Source: an uncultured Candidatus Melainabacteria bacterium
GTDB lineage: Bacteria; Cyanobacteriota; Vampirovibrionia; Gastranaerophilales; Gastranaerophilaceae
Reading direction: 5' to 3'
Assembly (NCBI GenBank): GCA_934777245.1
Contig: CAKVND010000016.1
Location: 1 to 36,898, forward strand
DNA: 36,898 bases
Shown here one piece after another: positions 30,418-36,898 of the stretch. A program made the translations under genes and the position numbers. The notes under the pieces were generated by a model. The model was not told the DNA's origin and did no database searches. It saw only the letters and a program-made list of their open reading frames with translations. The number at the start of each line of letters is the position of its first letter. Position 1 is the first letter of the stretch.

Positions 30418-32256
30418 GTGAAAAAAGAAAAAGATTTAATAAATAAGATTACAGAGATTACAACAAAAGCCCCAATAACCTCTCCAATTCAACAAGAAAA
30501 ATTAGTGTCTAAAGTTAATTCACTGACATTTCATTCTTGCGCGAATTCTTTAACCAAGCCTCAAAATAAATCATTTAGTAATGAAAAAGGATTTACTTTA
30601 AATTACAAAACAGTTGTTGAGGAACTTGTTAAAATTGCAGAAGTTGCGTCTATTGCAGAATTTTATGCAAAGATTTATTCAATAATTTCACAAAATATAG
30701 ATTCTGATTTTATGGCGTATGGATTTTTTAAAGATAAATCAAATTGCATTAATCTGAATTTACGAGATAAAGCAGGAAATTATTATTCAACAAAAGTATT
30801 TTTAAAAGAAACCGAAAATCCGATTGTAGAAGCATTTTTAAAACGTCAAATTATATTTAAAGATGATGTAGACTTTTTAAAATTGTCATATTTTACAAAC
30901 CATGCAGTTGTTATTTTACCATTAATTTCAGTAAACAAATGCATCGGAGTCCTAATCGTAGAAGATAAGTACGCAAGACAAAATATCGGTTTGTATAAAT
31001 TAATTGCAAACTATTCTGCTCTTTTTGCGCATAACTTTGATTTAATTGAAAAGAGTGATGAATATGCGAATACTGATAACTTGACGCTTTTATACAATCA
31101 TAGAGGCTTCCAAGAAATTCTATCAAATGAAATTGAACGCGCAAAAACTAACAAACAACAGCTTTCTATCGTTATGATGGATATTTGTAATATTACAAGA
31201 ATCAATAGAGAGCTTGGCCATGCAAAAGGCGATGAAGTTATTAAAGTTGTTGCCGAAAAAGTACGCCAAAACATTAGAGAAGGCGATATTGCAGGTCGTT
31301 ATGGCGGTGATGAAATTGCCTTAATTCTTCCTAAAACATCAGTAGAACAAGCTAAGTATGTTGCAGAATACATTACTTACTCTCTTTCTTGCTGTTTTAT
31401 TGACGATATCGGGCCTGTTAAAGTATCAGTTGGTGTTTCAACATACCCTGATTGTGCGGATGATAAAGAAAAATTGTTAATTCTTGCAGAACAAGCAATG
31501 TATATTTCACAAGCAAAAGGTTATAAAGACGGCATGTCCGCAATTATCAGCTCTGCCGACTTTAACTTCTGGGATGATATTGCGCTTCAATCTTATGCAG
31601 AAGTTATCGGAAAACGCCACTCTCAACTTGGTGTCAACTTTGAAGAAGAATTGTTAGCGAAATTTAATGTTGACCATGAAATGTCAGGCAACAGAATCTC
31701 AGAAATTGCAACCTCTTTAGCAGGTGCTATTGATGCAAAAGACCCGTATACAAAAGGTCATTCAACTTCTGTCTCAAGATTTTCAGAAGCTTTGGCACGT
31801 GCAATTAATCTTCCTGAAGGTGAAGTTGAACGCATTAAATTGGGTGCGTTGTTGCATGATGTTGGTAAAATTGGCATTCCTGAATCAGTGCTTAAAAAAG
31901 AAGGCCCATTATCTGATGATGAATGGTGTATTATGAAACAACACCCTGTAATTGGTGCAGAAAAAGTACTTATGCCAAACCCTTCACTTAGAGATTTAAT
32001 CCCTATTGTAAAATACCATCACGAAAGAATTGACGGTAAAGGTTATCCGGAAGGTCTTAAAAACGGCGATATTCCGCTTGCAGCAAAAATTGTAGCAATT
32101 GCTGATACTTATCACGCATTGATTAGTGATAGACCATATAGACGTGGAATGAATATCGAAAAAGCTATTTCAATATTGGAAGAAGGCGCCGGAACTCAAT
32201 GGGATGGCGATTTAGTAAGAACATTTATTCAAATCGCACCATCTTTGGGAGTGTAA
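30418..32256 (+). CDS. GAF-GGDEF-HD-GYP cyclic-di-GMP enzyme
   Basis: A 612-residue signalling protein with both synthesis and breakdown modules. A GAF-like domain (about 62-210) senses an unknown ligand. The GGDEF domain (about 215-378) has RYGGDEI at 294-300, an inhibitory I-site R287-E-G-D290 five residues earlier, and D255 for metal, so a working diguanylate cyclase is plausible. The HD-GYP domain (about 425-612) shows LLHDVGKIGIPE (H480, D481) and HHERIDGKGYPEG (534-546), the signature of a phosphodiesterase. There are no membrane helices. Start is GTG with GAAGGTG upstream. Which activity dominates is not predictable. Confidence 0.9.
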   Translation: MKKEKDLINKITEITTKAPITSPIQQEKLVSKVNSLTFHSCANSLTKPQNKSFSNEKGFTLNYKTVVEELVKIAEVASIAEFYAKIYSIISQNIDSDFMAYGFFKDKSNCINLNLRDKAGNYYSTKVFLKETENPIVEAFLKRQIIFKDDVDFLKLSYFTNHAVVILPLISVNKCIGVLIVEDKYARQNIGLYKLIANYSALFAHNFDLIEKSDEYANTDNLTLLYNHRGFQEILSNEIERAKTNKQQLSIVMMDICNITRINRELGHAKGDEVIKVVAEKVRQNIREGDIAGRYGGDEIALILPKTSVEQAKYVAEYITYSLSCCFIDDIGPVKVSVGVSTYPDCADDKEKLLILAEQAMYISQAKGYKDGMSAIISSADFNFWDDIALQSYAEVIGKRHSQLGVNFEEELLAKFNVDHEMSGNRISEIATSLAGAIDAKDPYTKGHSTSVSRFSEALARAINLPEGEVERIKLGALLHDVGKIGIPESVLKKEGPLSDDEWCIMKQHPVIGAEKVLMPNPSLRDLIPIVKYHHERIDGKGYPEGLKNGDIPLAAKIVAIADTYHALISDRPYRRGMNIEKAISILEEGAGTQWDGDLVRTFIQIAPSLGV

Positions 32257-32299
32257 TTTATAATCAGCAATAAAAATCATCCGATTATTTATATCATTT

Positions 32300-32977
32300 C
32301 TAAATCACACCCAATTTTTTGCACGCTTCCAACGCACAATTTTGTTGAGCTTCTTTTTTAGATTTACCTGTCGCTGTCGCAATAATTTCACCATTCCATT
32401 CAACCTGAACCTCAAATACAGGTTTATGGGCAGGGCCTTTTACTGCAAGCGTTTTATAAATAGGTAAAGTCTTGTTTATACCTTGAGTATACTGTTGGAA
32501 AATATCTTTTGCATTGTATTTTTCAAAATGCTTATCAACATCTTCTGCAAATGCCATAACGTATTCTTCAATAAAAGCTTCTATTTCTGCTTGTTTTCCG
32601 CTAAAATAACTAGCACCCAAAACAGCTTCAAGTGTACAAGCAATATTTGATTCGCGCTTTCTTCCGCCTTGCTTTTCTTCCGCCGGCCCAATTATCATAA
32701 GCTTATCCAAACCTATTTTTTTAGCTATCTGCGCTAAAATTGCATCAGACACAAGTATTGAACGAATTTTTGAAAGCTCTCCTTCCGGCGCTTCCGGATA
32801 AGTTTTATACAAAAGTTTTGAAGTGTAAAGTTTTAAAACAGAATCACCAAAAAATTCCAAACGTTCATAGTTTTCTAAATCACTATACCCGTTTTCTTTT
32901 GTAAAAGAAGGATGAGTCAGTGCAATTTTCACCAACTCATCATCTTTATTAATTTTAAAAATTTCTTCAACAAGCAT
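32300..32977 (-). CDS. rnc: ribonuclease III
   Basis: A 225-residue RNase III with the signature ERLEFFGDSVL (E41, D45), the second catalytic region NIACTLEAVLGASY with E117, and a C-terminal double-stranded RNA-binding domain (about 155-225, ending KKEAQQNCALEACKKLG). It cuts double-stranded RNA and matures rRNA. The position matching E. coli Asp114 is Cys114, an unusual change in the four-residue metal site. The ATG overlaps the cdsA stop by one base (TAATG), and it is the last gene of the pyrH-frr-cdsA-rnc operon. It converges with the cyclic-di-GMP gene. Confidence 0.92.
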   Translation of the reverse strand: MLVEEIFKINKDDELVKIALTHPSFTKENGYSDLENYERLEFFGDSVLKLYTSKLLYKTYPEAPEGELSKIRSILVSDAILAQIAKKIGLDKLMIIGPAEEKQGGRKRESNIACTLEAVLGASYFSGKQAEIEAFIEEYVMAFAEDVDKHFEKYNAKDIFQQYTQGINKTLPIYKTLAVKGPAHKPVFEVQVEWNGEIIATATGKSKKEAQQNCALEACKKLGVI

Positions 32978-33855
32978 TACATCATGCCTCTAAACAAATC
33001 CCAAAAATTGTTCACAACAAAGAAATACATATAATAATGAACTATTGGAATTGTAAATATATAGCTGTCTGTTCTATCTAAAAATCCACCATGTCCCGGA
33101 AGAACATTGCTTGAATCTTTTACGCCGGCATCTCTTTTAATCATTGATTCGCATAAATCACCGATTTGAGCACAAAATGCAATAATAAACCCAAGAATTA
33201 ATGCGTGATACCAAGGAAATCCCATTACGTGAATTCCGAAAATCAAACAAAATAAAATACACATTGTAGTACCGCCAATAGCGCCTTCAATTGTTTTATT
33301 TGGGCTTATAACATGAGAAAGCTTGTGCTTGCCGAAACGACACCCAACATAATAACAAAAACTATCGGTTAAAATTACTGCAAAAAATAACAGCAACGCA
33401 TATCCGGCACCATCGGTTGTTACATTTTGTTTAAAGATTCCGTCATAAGTCGGATTACTACCTAAATCTCTTAGAAAAAGTAAGTGTAGCGGAAACCATC
33501 CACAATATACAAAACCAAGAATTGTTGTAGCAACATTTGCAATATATGGTTGCTTTCCTTTGAATAATACTGACAAAAACGCCATTACAGAACACGCAGT
33601 AAAAGCTAAAGCAACTAAATCAAAACGATTAAAATAAGCAAGAGCTGCAAATAAAAAGCTTGATATAATTATAATTCTGGAACTTGGGCGAAACCCTTTG
33701 TGCTCGAGAATTTTTACGTATTCTTTTGAGGCAAGTGCAACAATTATAAGGACTAGTCCAACTAACCATAACCCACCTGCCATTATGGCAAACAGAGCCG
33801 TAAATCCGAACACTAATCCCGTCAATAATCTTGTTACACTTTTTGTTAAAGCCAT
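32977..33855 (-). CDS. cdsA: phosphatidate cytidylyltransferase
   Basis: A 292-residue integral membrane enzyme making CDP-diacylglycerol from CTP and phosphatidate. About seven to eight hydrophobic helices and the C-terminal CdsA signature SMIKRDAGVKDSSNVLPGHG followed by GFLDRTDS are seen. It overlaps frr by one base upstream and rnc by one base downstream. The uppS gene commonly found between frr and cdsA is not here. Confidence 0.93.
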   Translation of the reverse strand: MALTKSVTRLLTGLVFGFTALFAIMAGGLWLVGLVLIIVALASKEYVKILEHKGFRPSSRIIIISSFLFAALAYFNRFDLVALAFTACSVMAFLSVLFKGKQPYIANVATTILGFVYCGWFPLHLLFLRDLGSNPTYDGIFKQNVTTDGAGYALLLFFAVILTDSFCYYVGCRFGKHKLSHVISPNKTIEGAIGGTTMCILFCLIFGIHVMGFPWYHALILGFIIAFCAQIGDLCESMIKRDAGVKDSSNVLPGHGGFLDRTDSYIFTIPIVHYYMYFFVVNNFWDLFRGMM

Positions 33856-34421
33856 TATACTGTCATAACCTCTTTTTCTTTTTCTACAACCTGAGCATCA
33901 ATAATGCCAACATATTTATCTGTTAATTTTTGGATTTTATCTTGATTATCTTTAACAGCATCTTCCGGTAGATTTTCTTCTTTTTCGATTTTCTTCAAAG
34001 AATCAACCATATCACGTCTTACGTTTCTGATTGCAATTTTAGCATCTTCGCCGAACTTCTTAACTTCTTTTGCAGTTTCTTTTCTTCTTTCTTCTGTTAG
34101 AGGTGGGAAGTTTAAACGAATGCAAACACCATCGTTGTTTGGTGCAACACCTAATTCAGCTTTAATAACAGCTTTTTCAACATCTTTCAAGATGCTTTTA
34201 TCAAAAGGAGTAATTACCAAAGTTGTACCTTCGCTAACGCTAACTTGTGCCATTTGTCTGATTGGAGTTGGCGCTCCATAATAATCAACTATAACTCTGT
34301 CTAAAATTGCAGGATTAGCACGACCTGTACGAACGGTAGAAAATTCTCTTTTCATTTGACCAAGAGCTTTTTCCATTTTTTCCTCTCCGAACAAAAACAT
34401 TTCTTCAAGAGCTTCTGACAT
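33855..34421 (-). CDS. frr: ribosome recycling factor
   Basis: A 188-residue RRF, the typical length. It has MKREFSTVRTGRANPAILDR, the conserved loop PTPIRQMAQVSV, LNFPPLTEERRKE and IRNVRRDMVD. It splits post-termination ribosomes with EF-G. It lies 28 nt after pyrH and ends in a one-base overlap with cdsA. AAGGAGAAAATT precedes the ATG. Confidence 0.97.
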   Translation of the reverse strand: MSEALEEMFLFGEEKMEKALGQMKREFSTVRTGRANPAILDRVIVDYYGAPTPIRQMAQVSVSEGTTLVITPFDKSILKDVEKAVIKAELGVAPNNDGVCIRLNFPPLTEERRKETAKEVKKFGEDAKIAIRNVRRDMVDSLKKIEKEENLPEDAVKDNQDKIQKLTDKYVGIIDAQVVEKEKEVMTV

Positions 34422-34449
34422 AATTTTCTCCTTTATTATATAAAATTAA

Positions 34450-35166
34450 CTAACTTACGTACGTTCCAACGGCTTCGCCGTCCATAATTTTTACTAAACT
34501 TCCCTGAGCCTTAAAATCAAAAACAATTATTGGAATATGATTTTGTTTACATAAAGCACAAGCTGAAGAATCCATAACTTTTAATTCATTTTTAAGAATG
34601 TCATTGTAAGACATTTTATCAATCTTCTTAGCATTTGGATTTGTTTTAGGGTCATCGTTATAAATACCGTCAACACCATTTTTAGCCATCAACATCACTT
34701 CTGCGTCAATTTCAGAAGCTCTTAATGCTGATGCTGTATCAGTTGTAAAGAATGGATTTCCTGTTCCTGCTGCAAAAATAACAACTCTACCTTTTTCTAA
34801 GTGTCTTATTGCTCTATGACGAACATAAGGTTCTGCGATTTGGTTCATCGCAATTGCGGTCTGAACACGACATTCAACGCCGATTTTTTTCAAAGCACAT
34901 TGCAAGGCAACAGCGTTCATAACAGTTGCAAGCATTCCTACATAATCACCTGAAGCTTGATCCATACCAAGTTTTGCACTATTTTTCATACCTCTAAAGA
35001 TGTTGCCGCCGCCAACAACAACAGCTACTTCAACGCCTTTATCGTAAATTGATTTGATTTCGTTAGCAATCATCTCAACAGGTTCGTAATCAATACCAAA
35101 TTGTTGTTTGCCTAATAGTGCTTCTCCGCTAATCTTTAATAACACACGTTTATATTTTGTACCCAT
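34450..35166 (-). CDS. pyrH: UMP kinase
   Basis: A 238-residue amino-acid-kinase-fold enzyme converting UMP to UDP. Motifs: [62 protein letters not shown]. It is the first gene of the pyrH-frr-cdsA-rnc operon. GAGAGGT lies before the ATG. Allosteric control by GTP/UTP is a family property not readable here. Confidence 0.97.
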   Translation of the reverse strand: MGTKYKRVLLKISGEALLGKQQFGIDYEPVEMIANEIKSIYDKGVEVAVVVGGGNIFRGMKNSAKLGMDQASGDYVGMLATVMNAVALQCALKKIGVECRVQTAIAMNQIAEPYVRHRAIRHLEKGRVVIFAAGTGNPFFTTDTASALRASEIDAEVMLMAKNGVDGIYNDDPKTNPNAKKIDKMSYNDILKNELKVMDSSACALCKQNHIPIIVFDFKAQGSLVKIMDGEAVGTYVS

Positions 35167-35186
35167 TAGTTACCTCTCTTTAGTTT

Positions 35187-35215
35187 ATACTAGATGAAAA
35201 ACGTGGATTTGTAAA
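35187..35215 (-). promoter_or_regulatory. pyrH operon promoter
   Basis: On the minus strand TTTACA (35215-35210) and TAGTAT (35192-35187) are separated by 17 bp. The predicted +1 is about 14 nt upstream of the pyrH start codon, leaving just enough leader for the ribosome site. Confidence 0.5.
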
Positions 35216-35378
35216 GAAAAACTTTACGCTGAATCTTATACCAAATATTATGTTCATTGTTGTTAACCAATAATAATTTTTGACCACCGATTTACCTATG
35301 ACAAATTATTAATACTAAAAAAATAAGTTAATCCTTTTTGCTGATTAAACTTGCATTTCAAAATGTAACCATATAATT

Positions 35379-35537
35379 ATGAAAGTGAAAAGTTTTTTTA
35401 AATTGTTAAATAGAAAAATAAACAAGTATGATAAAGCAACTTCAAATCCTTTTGAAGCCCCGCCTTTACCAATAATTCTTGTATGGGTAGAAGAACCTGA
35501 ATTGAATAAAAATATAGAAAAAAATGCAAACAATTAA
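35379..35537 (+). CDS. possible small protein, 52 residues
   Basis: An ATG at 35379 opens a 52-codon frame beginning MKVKSFFKLLNRKINKYDKA and containing NPFEAPPLPIILVWVEEPEL. The Pro-rich, acidic middle and basic start look protein-like, but there is no ribosome site. A TATAAT overlaps the region just before the ATG. The rest of the stretch from 35216 to 35761 has no other gene that I can support. Confidence 0.35.
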   Translation: MKVKSFFKLLNRKINKYDKATSNPFEAPPLPIILVWVEEPELNKNIEKNANN

Positions 35538-35761
35538 TTTCAATTAATATTTACTCAGGAACAATATTTAATATATTTTCTTATGTTAAGCATTTTTTAA
35601 AATCTTTACAATTACCTCAAACACATTACTAGCAATCGTTACATACTCCATAGATAGCAAAAACATGTATTCGAGCATTAAAGTTTTCAAAAATTATGCC
35701 GATATACTCATATGTAAATAAACAAACAGGATATATTAAAATCTTAAGGAGGATTTAGCAG

Positions 35762-36118
35762 ATGAACATTCAAGGCAGCAATTTCAGACCAAACTACGGA
35801 CTTTATGGCAATGGCAACAACTTAGGAGGAAATGCTCCATTAGGAGACAATCAAAAGTTATTGCAAGGATCAGGCACAGGTGATGGTTTTGTTAGACAAA
35901 CACCATCTTCAGGTGAAAATCAAATTGAAACCTCAGAGGGAACTGAAAATGCTCAAGCAACAACAGAATCCAATATTGGAAAATTCTTTAAAAATTTATT
36001 TAAAGGCATTGGAAAGCTCTTTCATAGAGAAGATAAATATAAAAATTATAAAATAACCCTTGTTGATACAGAAATTGGCATTAGCGATGGAAAAGGACAT
36101 TATCGACAAATTAACTAA
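35762..36118 (+). CDS. small Gly/Asn-rich protein of unknown function
   Basis: A 118-residue protein. The first half is Gly/Asn/Ser-rich and probably disordered (MNIQGSNFRPNYGLYGNGNN). A basic amphipathic helix, NIGKFFKNLFKGIGKLFHRE, and a short C-terminal beta region follow. The helix could bind membrane or a partner. AAGGAGG about 9 nt upstream is a strong ribosome site. No family recognised; the N-terminus resembles leaders of other proteins in this lineage. Confidence 0.7.
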   Translation: MNIQGSNFRPNYGLYGNGNNLGGNAPLGDNQKLLQGSGTGDGFVRQTPSSGENQIETSEGTENAQATTESNIGKFFKNLFKGIGKLFHREDKYKNYKITLVDTEIGISDGKGHYRQIN

Positions 36119-36123
36119 TAAAA

Positions 36124-36141
36124 AGGGTGCAAATGCACCCT
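36124..36141 (-). terminator. rho-independent terminator, sepF side
   Basis: AGGGTGCA (36124-36131) and TGCACCCT (36134-36141) form an 8-bp stem. On the minus strand it is followed by TTTT, so it can end minus-strand transcription beyond sepF. On the plus strand it sits 6 nt after the stop of the 118-residue gene, but no T-tract follows. Confidence 0.6.
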
Positions 36142-36203
36142 GAAAATCCAACTATCACAAATCAATATATTATAAAAATTTCATACTTCGCTTCGAAGGT
36201 CTT

Positions 36204-36290
36204 CAAGTCGTTGAGTCGTTAGGTCATTAAGTTCAAATAAATATTTAAAACGAACTTAATACCTTAACCACTTAAAGCCTTAACGACTTC
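36204..36290. repeat. degenerate AAGTCGTTAAG-type inverted repeat
   Basis: The left arm (36204-36234), beginning CAAGTCGTTGAGTCGTTAGG and ending TTAAGTTC, is largely complementary to the right arm (36252-36290), which begins GAACTTAATACCTTAACCAC and ends AACGACTTC. Each arm is itself a chain of 7-8-bp units (GTCGTTAAG variants). The right arm abuts the sepF stop codon. It may form a long RNA hairpin. Confidence 0.6.
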
Positions 36291-36815
36291 TTAAAGTGGT
36301 TTATTCCACAAAGATTCAGCGAATTTGCTTTGAACAGCGCCATTTTCAACTGACAATGAAACATTGCTTGGAGTAAAAATGAATACCATGTCGCTGATTT
36401 TTTGAGCAGTTCCGCTTAAAGCGTGAGAAGCACCACAAACAAAGTCAATTGTTCTTTGAGATTGTTCTTTATCTAACAAATCTAAATGAAGGATAACAGT
36501 CTTTTTGTCAATTAATTTCTTAACGATTTGAGCTGATTCTGAGAATGAACGAGGTTCAATAACAGTAACTTCACTTGATTTATATGAATTTGGATGAGAA
36601 ACTACTTTTGATTCTCTTTCAAAAGAACGTTCAGGTTTTGAATTAACTCTTGTGCCGTACATACTGTCAATATCTCTATTAATAGCTAAAGTACCGTCTG
36701 TTTCATACTCGCCATCATTGTCCACTAAATCCATGAAAGCATCTTCGCCTTCTCCATCGTTAAAACTTTTCGCAAAAAAGTTTACAAACCCTTTTAATCC
36801 TTCTGATAATGCCAT
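36291..36815 (-). CDS. sepF: cell division protein SepF
   Basis: A 174-residue protein. An N-terminal amphipathic helix (MALSEGLKGFVNFFAKSF) fits the membrane anchor, a disordered acidic linker follows, and the SepF core begins EVTVIEPRSFSESAQIVKKL, then TVILHLDLLDKEQSQRTIDF and VCGASHALSGTAQKISDMVF. It tethers FtsZ filaments to the membrane and organises the Z-ring. GGAGGAG precedes the ATG. It follows yggS/pipY by 20 nt, a cyanobacteria-like arrangement. Confidence 0.93.
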   Translation of the reverse strand: MALSEGLKGFVNFFAKSFNDGEGEDAFMDLVDNDGEYETDGTLAINRDIDSMYGTRVNSKPERSFERESKVVSHPNSYKSSEVTVIEPRSFSESAQIVKKLIDKKTVILHLDLLDKEQSQRTIDFVCGASHALSGTAQKISDMVFIFTPSNVSLSVENGAVQSKFAESLWNKPL

Positions 36816-36835
36816 TTCTCCTCCAATTTATATTT

Positions 36836-36898
36836 TTAACTAAATAACTTTCTACCTACTCTAATAATTGTTGCACCTTCTCTAATCGCAATTTTGTA
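36836..36898 (-). CDS. C-terminal end of YggS/PipY PLP-homeostasis protein (partial)
   Basis: The last 20 codons, reading YKIAIREGATIIRVGRKLFS then stop, match the conserved end of the YggS/PipY (PROSC) family (AI-x-x-GAT-x-[V/L]-R-[I/V]-G-R-x-[I/L]-[F]). The family binds pyridoxal phosphate and keeps its balance. The rest lies beyond the window edge. Confidence 0.8.
   Translation of the reverse strand, partial: YKIAIREGATIIRVGRKLFS

Noticed and set aside
32262..32287. ATAATC...GATTAT between the convergent cyclic-di-GMP gene and rnc
   Set aside because: Six-base stem with a long loop and no T-tract; cannot support a terminator.
35345..35533. Minus-strand 62-codon frame opposite the small protein
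   Set aside because: It has no ribosome site and overlaps the better plus-strand frame; its hydrophobic composition is the reverse complement of an A-rich gene.

Overview
This window looks like a gut relative of the Cyanobacteria that does not photosynthesise (Melainabacteria / Gastranaerophilales-like). This is inferred from an AT-rich genome, a pipY(yggS)-sepF gene order as in cyanobacteria, HEAT/PBS-lyase-type repeats without phycobilisome genes, and proteins that open with short Asn/Gln-rich leaders such as NITFSQNNYNQKPLFQG. No rRNA or marker search could be run, so the taxonomy is an inference.

Left chromosomal part (1-7900). The start of a FabG-like reductase overlaps a hot-dog acyl-ACP dehydratase. 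Next come a three-fold repetitive membrane protein, a PPP-type metallophosphatase, a HEAT-repeat protein, a soluble PAS-GAF histidine kinase, a degenerate kinase-fold protein and a heavy-metal exporter-like permease.

Integrated element (7902-25430, about 17.5 kb). A 55-bp perfect direct repeat of the 3' part of tRNA-Pro(UGG) bounds it. The intact tRNA (25382-25458) lies at the right end, next to a repressor, an excisionase and a tyrosine integrase. Tandem ATTACATAA motifs near both ends are likely integrase arm sites. Inside, from left to right, are AbiH, an NPPY methyltransferase, an Abi_2/HEPN protein, a divergent regulator/coiled-coil pair, a serine resolvase, a nine-gene operon, a small tyrosine recombinase and a replication/mobilisation-like module.

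The nine-gene operon (19481 down to 12358, minus strand) is the most interesting part. It encodes a small protein, a DUF2997-like protein, a small radical-SAM protein, a Ycf46-like AAA+ ATPase, a TPR protein, a protein with a Ycf35 (DUF1257)-like C-terminus, two more TPR proteins and a membrane-anchored Mrr-like nuclease. Five of the nine products end in the same C-terminal tail, GR-x-hydrophobic-[D/E]-[F/Y/L]. The operon promoter, with a perfect TATAAT, sits between two perfect 23-bp inverted repeats beside a recombinase of FimB/FimE size, as expected of an invertible (phase-variable) switch now in the ON orientation. Neighbours AbiH, Abi_2 and Mrr suggest a defence or stress role; the biochemical function is unknown.

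Right chromosomal part (25459-36898). There are an acetolactate synthase-like gene, rdgB, coaBC (with a small repeat element inside the reading frame), a Nif3-like gene, a secreted protein and a GAF-GGDEF-HD-GYP cyclic-di-GMP protein. On the minus strand follow pyrH-frr-cdsA-rnc, with stop/start overlaps and an RNase III lacking one metal-binding Asp. Two small proteins, sepF and the end of yggS/pipY close the window. At least three chromosomal genes have TATAAT placed so that transcription would begin at or within about 3 nt of the start codon, pointing to leaderless mRNAs.
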